The position numbers were made by a program, and so were the translations under genes. From a virus, in IMG/VR virus record IMGVR_UViG_3300023179_000302, positions 1-33,938 of that record: 33,938 bases of DNA. One strand, given 5' to 3'. The notes below the pieces were generated by a model. That model worked only from the letters and a program-made list of their open reading frames with translations. It was not told the DNA's origin and did not search any database. Positions 14,124 through 20,578 of the stretch are shown in pieces; the stretch's first letter is position 1, and each line of letters begins with the position of its first letter.

Positions 14124-14444
14124 TTAGTCGGCGCGGTCTATTTGGTCGAAGAGTTGGAGGACGTCGTCGAGGGCGCGGATCATGCCGGATTGGACGATGC
14201 ACATGCGTTCGTAGACGTCGGCGCGGCGGGGGTCGTCGCCGGCGCGGGCGTCGGCGGCGTAGCGTTGGTTGTGGTTGTAGCGTTCGATGGCGCGGCTGCG
14301 GAGTTGGTGAACCCCTTCCCTGGCCATGCTGGCTTGTTTGAGGAGGCGTTCGTTGTGCTCGCGTTCGACTTGCCAGCGTCGGGCCCAGGTGTCGGACGTG
14401 TTCAGCTCGGCGTTCATGCGTTCGATTTTTTCTTGGTGGCTCAT
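14124..14444 (-). CDS. Helical, coiled-coil phage protein, unknown
   Basis: 106 residues, almost wholly helical and charged: IERMNAELNTSDTWARRWQV, LKQASMAREGVHQLRSRAIE, MIRALDDVLQLFDQIDRAD. It starts 1 bp after the DnaB stop, so it is probably co-translated with it, and a replication-associated role is possible. No family recognised. Confidence 0.55.
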   Translation of the reverse strand: MSHQEKIERMNAELNTSDTWARRWQVEREHNERLLKQASMAREGVHQLRSRAIERYNHNQRYAADARAGDDPRRADVYERMCIVQSGMIRALDDVLQLFDQIDRAD

Positions 14445-14445
14445 A

Positions 14446-15849
14446 TCAATCGTCTCCGTTGGGGTCGTTGAAGTTGTTGGGCTTGTAGGTTTGGCGTTCG
14501 GCTTTGTTGTTGGAGTAGAGTTTTTCGGTGCTGCTGCGGAATTGGGTGATTTCGGCGTCGAAGTGCATCTCTATTCGGCCGACGGGGCCGTTGCGTTGTT
14601 TGGCGAGGATCAAGACGGCTTTGCCTTTGTCTTCTTCTTTATGACTTACGCGCTCGGGCCTGTGCAGGAGGGCGACGACGTCGGCGTCTTGTTCGATGCT
14701 GCCGGATTCGCGGAGATGGCTGAGCTTGGGTTCGGCGCGTTCTTCGGCGTCGCGGTTGAGCTGGCTGAGGGCGATGACGGGGACGCTGAGTTCTTTTGCG
14801 GTGGCTTTGAGGCCGGAGCTGATTTCGTCGATCTCGAGGCGGCGGTCTTGGGCGGCGCGTTTGGTGGCGCCTTTCATGAGCTGGAGGTAGTCGACGATGA
14901 GGAGTTTGACGCCGTGTTTGGCGACGGCGCGGCGGGCGCGGGCGCGGAAGGCGGCGATGGTGAGCGCGGGGGTTTCGTCGAGGTAGAGGGGGGCGGACTG
15001 GATCTCGCCGACGATGCGGCCGAGTTTGCTCATTTCGTCTTTTGACATAAAGCCGTCGCGGACGCGTTGGAGTTTGACGCGGGCTTGGGTGCAGAGGACG
15101 CGTTCCATGAGCTCTTCGCCGGTCATTTCGAGGCTGAAGAGGGCGGTGGGGACCTGATCGTGGAGGCAGGCGTGTTCGGCGATGTTGGTGGCAAAGGCGG
15201 ATTTGCCCATGCTAGGGCGGGCGGCGATGATGATGAGTTGGCCGGGCTTGAGGCCGCCGGTCATGCGGTCGAGGTCGGTGAAGCCGGTGGCGATGCCGAT
15301 GGGTTTGCCGCGTTTTTTGTGGGCGAGTTCGATGCGCTGGGCGGCGGCGTCGACGGCGTCGGCACAGTGGATAAGGCCGGTCTGCCGGGTCTCGAGGCGG
15401 AGGTCGAGGAGGAGTTTTTCGCTGGCGTCGAGGATGTCGTCGGTGGGTTTTTGGAAGTTGCGGGATTCGAGGATGAGCTCGAGGCCGATGCGGTGGATCT
15501 CGCGGCGGCGCCAGTAGTCGCGGAGTTGGTCGGCCCAATGGGTGAGGTTGCCGGCGATGCGGGTGTATTCGGCTGTAATGTAGCCGGGGCCGCCTTCGAT
15601 CTTGGCGAGTTCGCCGGATTGGCGGAAGGCCTCGGTGAAGGTGAGGAGGTCGACGGGTTGGCGTTTGTGGGCGAGGTCTTTGAGGAGGAGCCAGGCGGTG
15701 CGGTTGACGGGGGCGTAGAACCAGTCGTCGGCGACGAGCTCGAGGGCGGCGTCGAGGGTGGGCTGGCCGCCGTGGAGGATGGTGCTGATGAGGGAGGCTT
15801 CGGCTTCGTGGGACCAGAGGGGGATGGTGGTGGAATCGGGAGTGGTCAT
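14446..15849 (-). CDS. dnaB: Replicative DNA helicase, DnaB family
   Basis: 467 residues, normal for DnaB. It is a hexameric ATP-driven helicase that opens the fork for host polymerase. The N-terminal domain (about 1-110, SHEAEASLISTILHGGQPT) is followed by a linker and the RecA-like domain with Walker A ARPSMGKS (210-217), Walker B LLIVDYLQLM (316-325) and the arginine-finger region LRESGSIEQDADVV. The C-terminal ~40 residues are Asn-rich and disordered. The ATG abuts the heptamer array at 15849-15876, with no clear SD sequence. The replisome organizer about 1 kb upstream probably loads it. No DNA polymerase gene is present, so host polymerase is presumably used. Confidence 0.93.
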   Translation of the reverse strand: MTTPDSTTIPLWSHEAEASLISTILHGGQPTLDAALELVADDWFYAPVNRTAWLLLKDLAHKRQPVDLLTFTEAFRQSGELAKIEGGPGYITAEYTRIAGNLTHWADQLRDYWRRREIHRIGLELILESRNFQKPTDDILDASEKLLLDLRLETRQTGLIHCADAVDAAAQRIELAHKKRGKPIGIATGFTDLDRMTGGLKPGQLIIIAARPSMGKSAFATNIAEHACLHDQVPTALFSLEMTGEELMERVLCTQARVKLQRVRDGFMSKDEMSKLGRIVGEIQSAPLYLDETPALTIAAFRARARRAVAKHGVKLLIVDYLQLMKGATKRAAQDRRLEIDEISSGLKATAKELSVPVIALSQLNRDAEERAEPKLSHLRESGSIEQDADVVALLHRPERVSHKEEDKGKAVLILAKQRNGPVGRIEMHFDAEITQFRSSTEKLYSNNKAERQTYKPNNFNDPNGDD

Positions 15850-15876
15850 TTCAGATTTCAGATTTGAGATTTCAGA
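15849..15876. repeat. Heptamer array (TTTCAGA type) upstream of dnaB
   Basis: Four 7-bp units: TTTCAGA twice, TTTGAGA, TTTCAGA. It occupies the whole gap between the 72-aa gene and the dnaB start, in the place of an SD sequence. It is the rightmost array found. Confidence 0.85.
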
Positions 15877-16090
15877 CGAGGCGGGAGCGGCGGCGGGCTT
15901 GGCGTTGGAGTTTGCGGAGGCGGAGGCGTTTGACGCGGGCGCGGCCGCGGAAGTTGGTGGCGGTGGTGCCGCTGTCTTTGCGGCGGAGTGGACGGCCGAG
16001 CAGGGTGTGTTTGGACCATTTGCGTTTGACGACGGGACCGGCGTTGTAGGGCTCGGCGCGGCGCAGTTTGGTTTTGGAGCTGGGGATCAT
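15872..16090 (-). CDS. Very basic small protein, unknown
   Basis: 72 residues, about a third Arg or Lys (RVKRLRLRKLQRQARRRSRL at the end), overlapping the upstream 75-aa gene by ATGA. It may bind DNA or RNA. The arrangement in the overlapping-gene chain supports it as a real gene. No family recognised. Confidence 0.5.
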   Translation of the reverse strand: MIPSSKTKLRRAEPYNAGPVVKRKWSKHTLLGRPLRRKDSGTTATNFRGRARVKRLRLRKLQRQARRRSRLV

Positions 16091-16314
16091 TGGAGGTCGG
16101 GGTCGAGGGCTTCGCTGCGGGCTTGTTGGGCGCGTTTGGTGAGCGGGGCGCAGAGTTTCAAGGCGTGTTCGAGTTTCTCGATGCGTTTGGCGGCTTTGTC
16201 ATAGAGCTCGGCGAGCTGGATGCTGGTGGGAGCGGTGGGGAAATCGGGGGGGAATTTCCGGTAGGGCGTGAAGCCGGCGCGGCCGACGGTGTAGGTGTGG
16301 TTGGTGGTGTTCAT
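16087..16314 (-). CDS. Small helical phage protein, unknown
   Basis: 75 residues. SIQLAELYDKAAKRIEKLEH and LKLCAPLTKRAQQARSEALD form a long charged helix, after a short aromatic N-terminus (NHTYTVGRAGFTPYRKFPPD). Overlaps its neighbours by ATGA at both ends. No known family. Confidence 0.55.
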   Translation of the reverse strand: MNTTNHTYTVGRAGFTPYRKFPPDFPTAPTSIQLAELYDKAAKRIEKLEHALKLCAPLTKRAQQARSEALDPDLQ

Positions 16315-16409
16315 CGGAGGAACCAGGCGAGGCCGAGGGCGAGGTATGTGCAGAACGCGGCCAGGACGAGGAGGCCGGTGCGGAGTTGATGGCAGGTTTT
16401 GTTTGTCAT
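16311..16409 (-). CDS. 32-residue single-pass membrane peptide
   Basis: MTNKTCHQLRTGLLVLAAFC, then TYLALGLAWFLR: one transmembrane helix (about residues 11-29) after a short polar N-terminus. It overlaps both neighbours by ATGA, which is the main evidence that it is translated. Role unknown. Confidence 0.5.
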   Translation of the reverse strand: MTNKTCHQLRTGLLVLAAFCTYLALGLAWFLR

Positions 16410-16717
16410 AGAGGGGTTGCCCCCGCCTGTTTCATGCGGTGCACTACTTTGTGGCGCCCGGTCGGCGGATCTCCCGCCGCACCATGGGTCAGGGGCAAAG
16501 GGTTGAACCAGATGGCTTCTTGGATCTGGCGCTTGAGGCGTTTGTAGGCGCGGAGCTTGTGCCAGGCGGGGCTGCTGGCGTGCCAGCCGCCGCAGATGGG
16601 GCAGTGGTAATGGCGCATGCCGGGCTGGTCGGCCACGGCGTCGGCATGCCGTGCGTAGCGGACTTTGCGGTTGCACATGCGGAAGGCTTTGACGATGGCG
16701 CGGCTCATGGGATTCAC
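16406..16717 (-). CDS. Small CxxC zinc-finger-like protein, unknown
   Basis: About 103 residues from the GTG at 16717, whose GTGA overlaps the upstream stop; the ATG at 16708 is an in-frame alternative. The core YHCPICGGWH (two Cys, two His near residues 40-50) probably binds zinc, preceded by FRMCNRKVRYARHADAVADQ. Such phage proteins are usually of unknown role; DNA or RNA binding is possible. Confidence 0.55.
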   Translation of the reverse strand: MNPMSRAIVKAFRMCNRKVRYARHADAVADQPGMRHYHCPICGGWHASSPAWHKLRAYKRLKRQIQEAIWFNPLPLTHGAAGDPPTGRHKVVHRMKQAGATPL

Positions 16718-16809
16718 GGAAAGCGGGGGTCGTTGTCGTCGAAGATGAGGGCGACGATGAGGGCGAGGAGGGCGAAAAGCAGGAGGTAGGCGAGGATTTG
16801 GGGGATCAT
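16714..16809 (-). CDS. 31-residue membrane peptide
   Basis: MIPQILAYLLLFALLALIVA, then LIFDDNDPRFP: a single very hydrophobic helix and a short acidic tail. It overlaps the replisome organizer stop by ATGA and the next gene by GTGA, so translation is likely coupled. Role unknown. Confidence 0.5.
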   Translation of the reverse strand: MIPQILAYLLLFALLALIVALIFDDNDPRFP

Positions 16810-17699
16810 GCGGCCTCCTTTTCGGCGAGGGTGATGGCTTCGCGGATCTCGGCGCGGAGGCTGTCGGGGACTTGGCTCCAAGCGGTGTAAATGGCGGGGT
16901 CGGCGTCGGGGTAAAGGAGGGCGAGGATCTCACGCCAGTTGTCGACGGGCGGGGCGGCCCCTTCTTTTTTTTGCGATTTTTCGGGATGCAATCCTTGGCG
17001 GTCGCAATAGCGGGCGGCGCGGGTGAGTTCGCCGGACCAGTTGTTGAGGAGGGTGGCGAGGTCGCGGCGGCGGATGTCGTCGCGATCGGGGATGTCGGCG
17101 GCGTAGTAGGCTTCGAGCTGGAGCCATTCGGTGTCGGAGGTGGCGGCGACGGCGGTGTAGGCGAGTTTCCAAGCGCGGCGGGTGGCGCGGTCGAGCGGGG
17201 TGTAGGGACGCATGCGGAAGAGCGCCATGGCCCGGAGGAGGTTTGCGGGTTTTTCTTCAGCCGGAGGCTTGGGCTCTTCGTCCCCTTTGGGGACTATAGG
17301 GGTATTCCTTTCCTTTCCCTGTTCCTGCGTCGATTGGTCGTCGAGGGGTCGTCGAACGTTCGTCGAAGATTCGTCGAGCGCATATTGCTTGAGGCGAGAG
17401 GGTTGCGGACGGTCGACGCGTTGGTGTTTGCGGAAGTTGACGACGCGGCCGATGGGGCGTTCGGGGGTGCCGCCGAGGGTGATCCACTCGCTGCGCGAAA
17501 GCTCGTCGAGCATTCGTCGAACGTTCGACGAGTCTTCGCGGAAGAGGACGGCGCCGCGGATGTAGTCGGGGTCGGCACTGAAGTAGCCTTCGTCGTCGGC
17601 GAGGTTGAGGAGGCCGAGGGCGAGGATGCGGGTGTCGTAGGGCAGCCGGGACATGACGGGGTGCTGCCAGAATTCGGGTTTGATGGTGCGGATTCTCAT
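16806..17699 (-). CDS. Phage replisome organizer (DnaD-like replication protein)
   Basis: 297 residues from ATG 17699, which overlaps the preceding stop (ATGA). The start MRIRTIKPEFWQHPVMSRLP and the following LALGLLNLADDEGYFSADPD are those of phage replication initiators/replisome organizers: a winged-helix N-terminal domain that binds the origin. About residues 115-175 are low-complexity and the C-terminal ~110 residues form a DnaD/helicase-loading-like helical domain (WRLKLAYTAVAATSDTEW-like pattern, with LLNNWSGELTRAARYC). It would bind the origin and load the DnaB encoded about 1 kb downstream. A helicase-loader identity is inferred from family and synteny. Confidence 0.75.
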   Translation of the reverse strand: MRIRTIKPEFWQHPVMSRLPYDTRILALGLLNLADDEGYFSADPDYIRGAVLFREDSSNVRRMLDELSRSEWITLGGTPERPIGRVVNFRKHQRVDRPQPSRLKQYALDESSTNVRRPLDDQSTQEQGKERNTPIVPKGDEEPKPPAEEKPANLLRAMALFRMRPYTPLDRATRRAWKLAYTAVAATSDTEWLQLEAYYAADIPDRDDIRRRDLATLLNNWSGELTRAARYCDRQGLHPEKSQKKEGAAPPVDNWREILALLYPDADPAIYTAWSQVPDSLRAEIREAITLAEKEAA

Positions 17700-17878
17700 T
17701 TGGGGCGGGTTTTCTTTTTGGTGCCGAAGTCGAGGGGTTTGCGGAAGGGGCTCTCCCAGGTGATGCCGCGGCGTTTGGCCCAGGCGTTGAGGGCGCGGTT
17801 CATGTTGGCGGCGTCGAAGTGCTGGTAGCCGATGGTGCCGGGTTCGAGTTCGAGGGTTTTGCCGTTCATTTTTTTCAC
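17696..17878 (-). CDS. Small phage protein, unknown
   Basis: 60 residues from a GTG at 17878 (GTGA overlap with the upstream stop); the in-frame ATG at 17869 is an alternative. TIGYQHFDAANMNRALNAWA, then KRRGITWESPFRKPLDFGTK. A short basic tail follows. It overlaps the replisome organizer start by ATGA. No family recognised. Confidence 0.5.
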   Translation of the reverse strand: MKKMNGKTLELEPGTIGYQHFDAANMNRALNAWAKRRGITWESPFRKPLDFGTKKKTRPK

Positions 17879-18027
17879 GGGCGGCGGGTGGCGAGGCGGT
17901 CGAGGATGGTTTTCCAGCCGAGGTAGCCGACGAGCTGGTGTCGGCCGTTGTGTTCGCGGAGGACGTCGGGGGCGCGGGTGGCGCGGTTGGGCTTCGGGGC
18001 AATGGGATCAGGCTGTTTTGGCGTCAT
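17875..18027 (-). CDS. 50-residue basic protein, unknown
   Basis: MTPKQPDPIAPKPNRATRAP, then DVLREHNGRHQLVGYLGWKT and ILDRLATRRP. It begins 20 nt before the end of the 63-aa zinc protein and its stop overlaps the GTG of the next gene. Conservation of the overlapping style supports translation. Confidence 0.45.
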   Translation of the reverse strand: MTPKQPDPIAPKPNRATRAPDVLREHNGRHQLVGYLGWKTILDRLATRRP

Positions 18028-18199
18028 GTTCGTGCCTTTCGTGTTTGTCCATGGGGCGCCAACCGAGGTTGGTCAGGAGCCAGGTCATGAGTTTTTGCGA
18101 TTCGTAGAAGCAGCCGGAGCAGAGGAAGCCGATGTCGGTGTGGAAACCGGCTTGCCGCGGGCACATGCAGCACCATTGAGGTTGATCGAAGTCTTTCAT
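18008..18199 (-). CDS. Small zinc-ribbon-like protein
   Basis: 63 residues from ATG 18199, which overlaps the preceding stop (ATGA). Two Cys pairs, CCMC (about residues 10-13) and CSGC (about 27-30), could form a zinc ribbon; the remainder is helical (FYESQKLMTWLLTNLGW). Nucleic-acid binding or protein contact is likely, function unknown. Confidence 0.55.
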   Translation of the reverse strand: MKDFDQPQWCCMCPRQAGFHTDIGFLCSGCFYESQKLMTWLLTNLGWRPMDKHERHEHDAKTA

Positions 18200-18630
18200 C
18201 GAAAGCGGGGCTGACTGCGGTGGGTCTTGGCTTCCCATTCGCCGTAGGGATTCAGATAGACATCGAACTGCTCACCCTGCCGGTAAAAGCCGGTGTCGCG
18301 GACGAGGACGGCGTGCTCTTGGCCGTGGATGGTGCAGGAGAGGCGTTTGCGGTTCGGGAGGTTGCGGGAGCGCAGCGCCGTGGCCATGATCGGGCCCGCC
18401 AATGCCGGAGCCCCCTCACCCGGCCGCCACTCTTCTTTTTTTTCGGGCTCGGCTACCGGAACACTCTCCGGCTCCGCGGGCGGCTGCTGGGCCTGCTGGC
18501 GGCGCTGGCGCAGCATCTCAGCGACCTTTGTGACTCCGGTGCGTGTCAGCACTTTGAGCCCCCCTTCTTTTTTGCTGTAGTCCGCTCCTTCGGTGAGGAG
18601 CCCTTCTTTTTCGGTGGTGTGCGTTTGCAT
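18196..18630 (-). CDS. Reading frame fused to the HTH gene by putative -1 frameshift
   Basis: The open frame runs from 18630 to 18196, but its first 85 nt overlap the HTH gene in another frame and the ATG at 18630 lacks an SD sequence. A dnaX-type slippery heptamer at 18567-18573 would move ribosomes from the HTH gene into this frame, adding 123 residues from 18567 on (306 + 123 = 429 residues). The added part starts EGGLKVLTRTGVTKVAEML, has a Gln/Pro/Glu-rich linker and ends in a compact beta-like segment (CTIHGQEHAVLVRDTGFYRQ, GEQFDVYLNPYGEWEAKTHR). Separate initiation by translational reinitiation is the alternative. The stop overlaps the zinc gene start (ATGA). Function unknown. Confidence 0.55.
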   Translation of the reverse strand: MQTHTTEKEGLLTEGADYSKKEGGLKVLTRTGVTKVAEMLRQRRQQAQQPPAEPESVPVAEPEKKEEWRPGEGAPALAGPIMATALRSRNLPNRKRLSCTIHGQEHAVLVRDTGFYRQGEQFDVYLNPYGEWEAKTHRSQPRFR

Positions 18631-19484
18631 AGAGGTTGACGCGCCGGCCGTCCCCCAAGACCGGCCGGACGCGCCTTGGCCCTTTGGCCAAAATTCTGTT
18701 TTTCGGTATCAATCACCCCTGGGGCATGCGCATCAGAAGCGACACCCCCTCCCCCCCCATCACCGGCACCACGGGCACCATCGACCGCGGACGGGGCCTC
18801 AGTGGTCCGGCAAGTGGCACGACCTGCCTCGGCGTCTCTGTTGTCAGTGGTCAGAACCTCTGATCCCAAATCAGAAGCGGGCGCCGGCGACGGTAGCGCC
18901 AGAGCGCCAGCCCTTTGCTCGGATGTTTCCCCGACAACACCGGTTGAAATCTCACCTTCGACCAGCTCAGCCTCGATCACCGGCAAGGAATCCACGAACG
19001 CCTTGACTTGGTCCGGCCGCACCTCGACACGCTCCACTCGGGACGTTGCTTCACCAGAAAGCAGCTGCATCTTGTCCAGCATGACGGCCGCCGTGATCGC
19101 TGCATCCTTGGCGGACTTCAGATCCGGCATGAGCTCCAGGACCTTCTCGACACCCAGCCGGGAAGCTTTCCTCAGATCCTTCAAAAGTTCTTTTCTTTCC
19201 TGCTCTACAGAAATGCCCTCACGCTCGCGGACCGCGCAAACCGTATTCCGAGACACTCCGAGCGCCCGCGCCGTGGCCGATATGCTCAGACCCTCGGCCG
19301 CCATCCGGACAATCGCCGCATATACTCCCGGCCGGTCCCGGTGCAGCCGCTCGCCGGTAAATTCTCCAGAGTCCGCAAGACGTTTCTCCGCCTCCTCTAT
19401 CTCCGCAAAAAAAGAAAGAGCCGGGGCGGCCAGCTCCGCGGCCGTCGCCTCCTGGATCAGACTCGCGCCGCGCTTTGCCATCAT
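18546..19484 (-). CDS. HTH DNA-binding phage protein with disordered C-terminus
   Basis: 312 residues from ATG 19484, which overlaps the stop of the HTH_17 gene (ATGA). Residues about 57-90 (VRMAAEGLSISATARALGVS, RNTVCAVREREG) form a clear resolvase/transposase-like helix-turn-helix; next LRKASRLGVEKVLELMPDLK and ITAAVMLDKMQLLSGEATSR are a motif I recall from phage HTH proteins near small-terminase genes. From about residue 200 the sequence is low-complexity, Ala/Gly/Ser-rich, and basic at the end (TPPKKKGSSPKERTTAKKKG). It may be a small terminase or origin/regulatory DNA-binding protein. A -1 frameshift at 18567-18573 would replace its last six residues. Confidence 0.6.
   Translation of the reverse strand: MMAKRGASLIQEATAAELAAPALSFFAEIEEAEKRLADSGEFTGERLHRDRPGVYAAIVRMAAEGLSISATARALGVSRNTVCAVREREGISVEQERKELLKDLRKASRLGVEKVLELMPDLKSAKDAAITAAVMLDKMQLLSGEATSRVERVEVRPDQVKAFVDSLPVIEAELVEGEISTGVVGETSEQRAGALALPSPAPASDLGSEVLTTDNRDAEAGRATCRTTEAPSAVDGARGAGDGGGGGVASDAHAPGVIDTEKQNFGQRAKARPAGLGGRPARQPLCKRTPPKKKGSSPKERTTAKKKGGSKC
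18567..18584 (-). promoter_or_regulatory. dnaX-like -1 frameshift signal
   Basis: The slippery heptamer A AAA AAG (18573-18567) lies in the HTH reading frame as GCA AAA AAG, the same codons as at the E. coli dnaX site. AAGGAG sits 11 nt upstream, close to the dnaX stimulator spacing of about 10 nt. A run of six G follows at 18564-18559. No strong downstream hairpin is obvious by eye. Confidence 0.5.
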
Positions 19485-19714
19485 GCCACCCGCAACCGTG
19501 GCCGCCGGCCGATCCGCCTCGCCTCGAGCCAAGCCACCGCGGCCGGTTCCGGGATTAGCGCCCGGGACCCAACCCGATAATGTTCGAGCTCCCCAGACGA
19601 CAGCGCCGCCGTTATTGTTCGCCGGCTCAGCCCCAACCGGGCCCCAAGCTCGGCAATCGAAAACACCACCGGCAACCCCGCGGCCGCCGCTTTGCTTGCT
19701 TCTTGAGTAGCCAT
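19481..19714 (-). CDS. HTH_17 excisionase/MerR-like DNA-binding protein
   Basis: 77 residues from ATG 19714 (MATQEASKAAAAGLPVVFSI). The motif FSIAELGARLGLSRRTITAA, then ALSSGELEHYRVGSRALIPE and AAVAWLEARR is a standard HTH_17 domain, with a basic C-terminus. It could be an excisionase or an early regulator. The ATG directly follows a T-run, so no SD sequence is available. A GTG at 19762 in the same frame would run through the terminator-like hairpin instead. The stop overlaps the next HTH gene (ATGA). Confidence 0.65.
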   Translation of the reverse strand: MATQEASKAAAAGLPVVFSIAELGARLGLSRRTITAALSSGELEHYRVGSRALIPEPAAVAWLEARRIGRRPRLRVA

Positions 19715-19751
19715 AAAAAAAAGAAAAAGGCCGGGCCCGATCAGGCCGGCC
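19715..19751 (-). terminator. Intrinsic terminator/attenuator before the replication operon
   Basis: On the minus strand a GGCCGG stem with its complement (19729-19734 with 19746-19751) is followed by TTTTTCTTTTTTTT. The stop of the 69-aa gene lies inside the stem and the HTH_17 ATG starts right after the T-run, so termination here would silence all later genes. It may be an attenuator opened by translation or antitermination. Confidence 0.65.
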
Positions 19752-19950
19752 GCACGTGGCACGCCTCCGGGCTCATCTCATGCTCGGCGCAATACTGCAC
19801 CAGGGCGCCGACCGCCGTGGCTGCATGCACCACTTGGCGCCAGGGCCCGGTGAGCGGGCAAAAGCCATAAACCATCCACCGCAACCGCGCCGCCCGCCGA
19901 TCCGCGGACCGGCTCGCCCGGCGACGACGCACCGCGGCCGCCGTGCTCAT
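19741..19950 (-). CDS. Small phage protein, unknown
   Basis: 69 residues from ATG 19950, overlapping the preceding stop (ATGA). A basic N-terminus (VRRRRASRSADRRAARLRWM) precedes FCPLTGPWRQVVHAATAVGA and ALVQYCAEHEMSPEACHV, with three cysteines and helical character. The stop is within the terminator-like hairpin. No family recognised. Confidence 0.5.
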   Translation of the reverse strand: MSTAAAVRRRRASRSADRRAARLRWMVYGFCPLTGPWRQVVHAATAVGALVQYCAEHEMSPEACHVRPA

Positions 19951-20051
19951 GACCGGCGCCTCCGGCTTAGCTTCGTCAGCTCGTGACACACCCCGGCCAA
20001 CCCGACCAGGAACCAACCGAGCAAAAATAAAATGACGGCCGAGTCGCTCAC
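19947..20051 (-). CDS. 34-residue single-pass membrane peptide
   Basis: Read from a GTG (20051) whose GTGA overlaps the RHH stop: VSDSAVILFLLGWFLVGLAG, then a basic tail (HELTKLSRRRRS). One membrane helix followed by positive charges, so the C-terminus would be cytoplasmic. Its stop overlaps the next ATG (ATGA). Role unknown. Confidence 0.45.
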   Translation of the reverse strand: MSDSAVILFLLGWFLVGLAGVCHELTKLSRRRRS

Positions 20052-20221
20052 GCCGCGGCCTCCGGTTGAGCCTCGAGCGCCTCAGCGCGGCGCCTCTCGA
20101 GCTCATTGATGATGATAAGCCGGACGGCCGCGGATCGGCTTAAACACAGGCTTTCCGCGTGTTCGTCGATTCGCTTTATGACATCTTCCGGCACCTGCAG
20201 GGCAAGCACTTTGGTGGGCAT
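20048..20221 (-). CDS. Ribbon-helix-helix (CopG/Arc-like) regulator
   Basis: 57 residues from ATG 20221, with AGGA about 10 nt upstream. MPTKVLALQVPEDVIKRIDE is the classic RHH beta-strand and first helix, then SLCLSRSAAVRLIIINELER. Dimers insert the strand into the major groove of palindromic operators. It faces the plus-strand RHH gene across a region with three CCTGCAGG-like palindromes, so it is probably an autoregulator and a candidate lysogeny or early-gene switch. It is the first gene of the minus-strand early operon. Confidence 0.75.
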   Translation of the reverse strand: MPTKVLALQVPEDVIKRIDEHAESLCLSRSAAVRLIIINELERRRAEALEAQPEAAA

Positions 20222-20272
20222 GAGTCCAATTCCTACAGGAACCTGCAGGACACGCAAGAAAATTCTTGCAGG
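20194..20272. promoter_or_regulatory. Divergent operator region with CCTGCAGG-type palindromes
   Basis: Four copies of an octamer near CCTGCAGG: 20194-20201 (inside the RHH gene start), 20232-20239 (CCTACAGG), 20242-20249 and 20265-20272 (CTTGCAGG). The middle two start 10 bp apart. The 7-bp inverted repeat GCAAGAA/TTCTTGC (20254-20269) overlaps the last. No promoter can be set with confidence, but both RHH genes start from here. Confidence 0.6.
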
Positions 20273-20299
20273 AATTTATATCGGTGTCACCATACCCCC

Positions 20300-20578
20300 A
20301 TGAAACGCACGAAAAGCCCGCGGCGCGGGCACGGCCCGGGCAAGGGCTCCGTATTTATCTCCTGCACCATCCCCGAGGAATTTGACGCCGAGCTGCGCCG
20401 CTTGGCCGCGGCCTCGAACCTCACCCGCGCCGGCATGGCCCGGGAATGCATTCAGGACGCCGTGGCCCGCGGCCTCACCATCACCACCCACAAGAGCCAC
20501 GCCGGAAAAATCATCGAGTATCCGCTTGACCACCCCGGAAACCCGACCGCCCGCGCCGCCGAAGATGCGGGAGCGTGA
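20300..20578 (+). CDS. Ribbon-helix-helix-like regulator, divergent partner
   Basis: 92 residues. After a basic N-terminus (KRTKSPRRGHGPGKG), FISCTIPEEFDAELRRLAAA and SNLTRAGMARECIQDAVARG match an RHH strand-helix-helix. A helical tail follows. It is divergent from the minus-strand RHH gene across shared palindromes, suggesting mutual or self-repression, in place of a CI/Cro pair. This is inference from layout. It is followed by the ardA promoter. Confidence 0.65.
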   Translation: MKRTKSPRRGHGPGKGSVFISCTIPEEFDAELRRLAAASNLTRAGMARECIQDAVARGLTITTHKSHAGKIIEYPLDHPGNPTARAAEDAGA

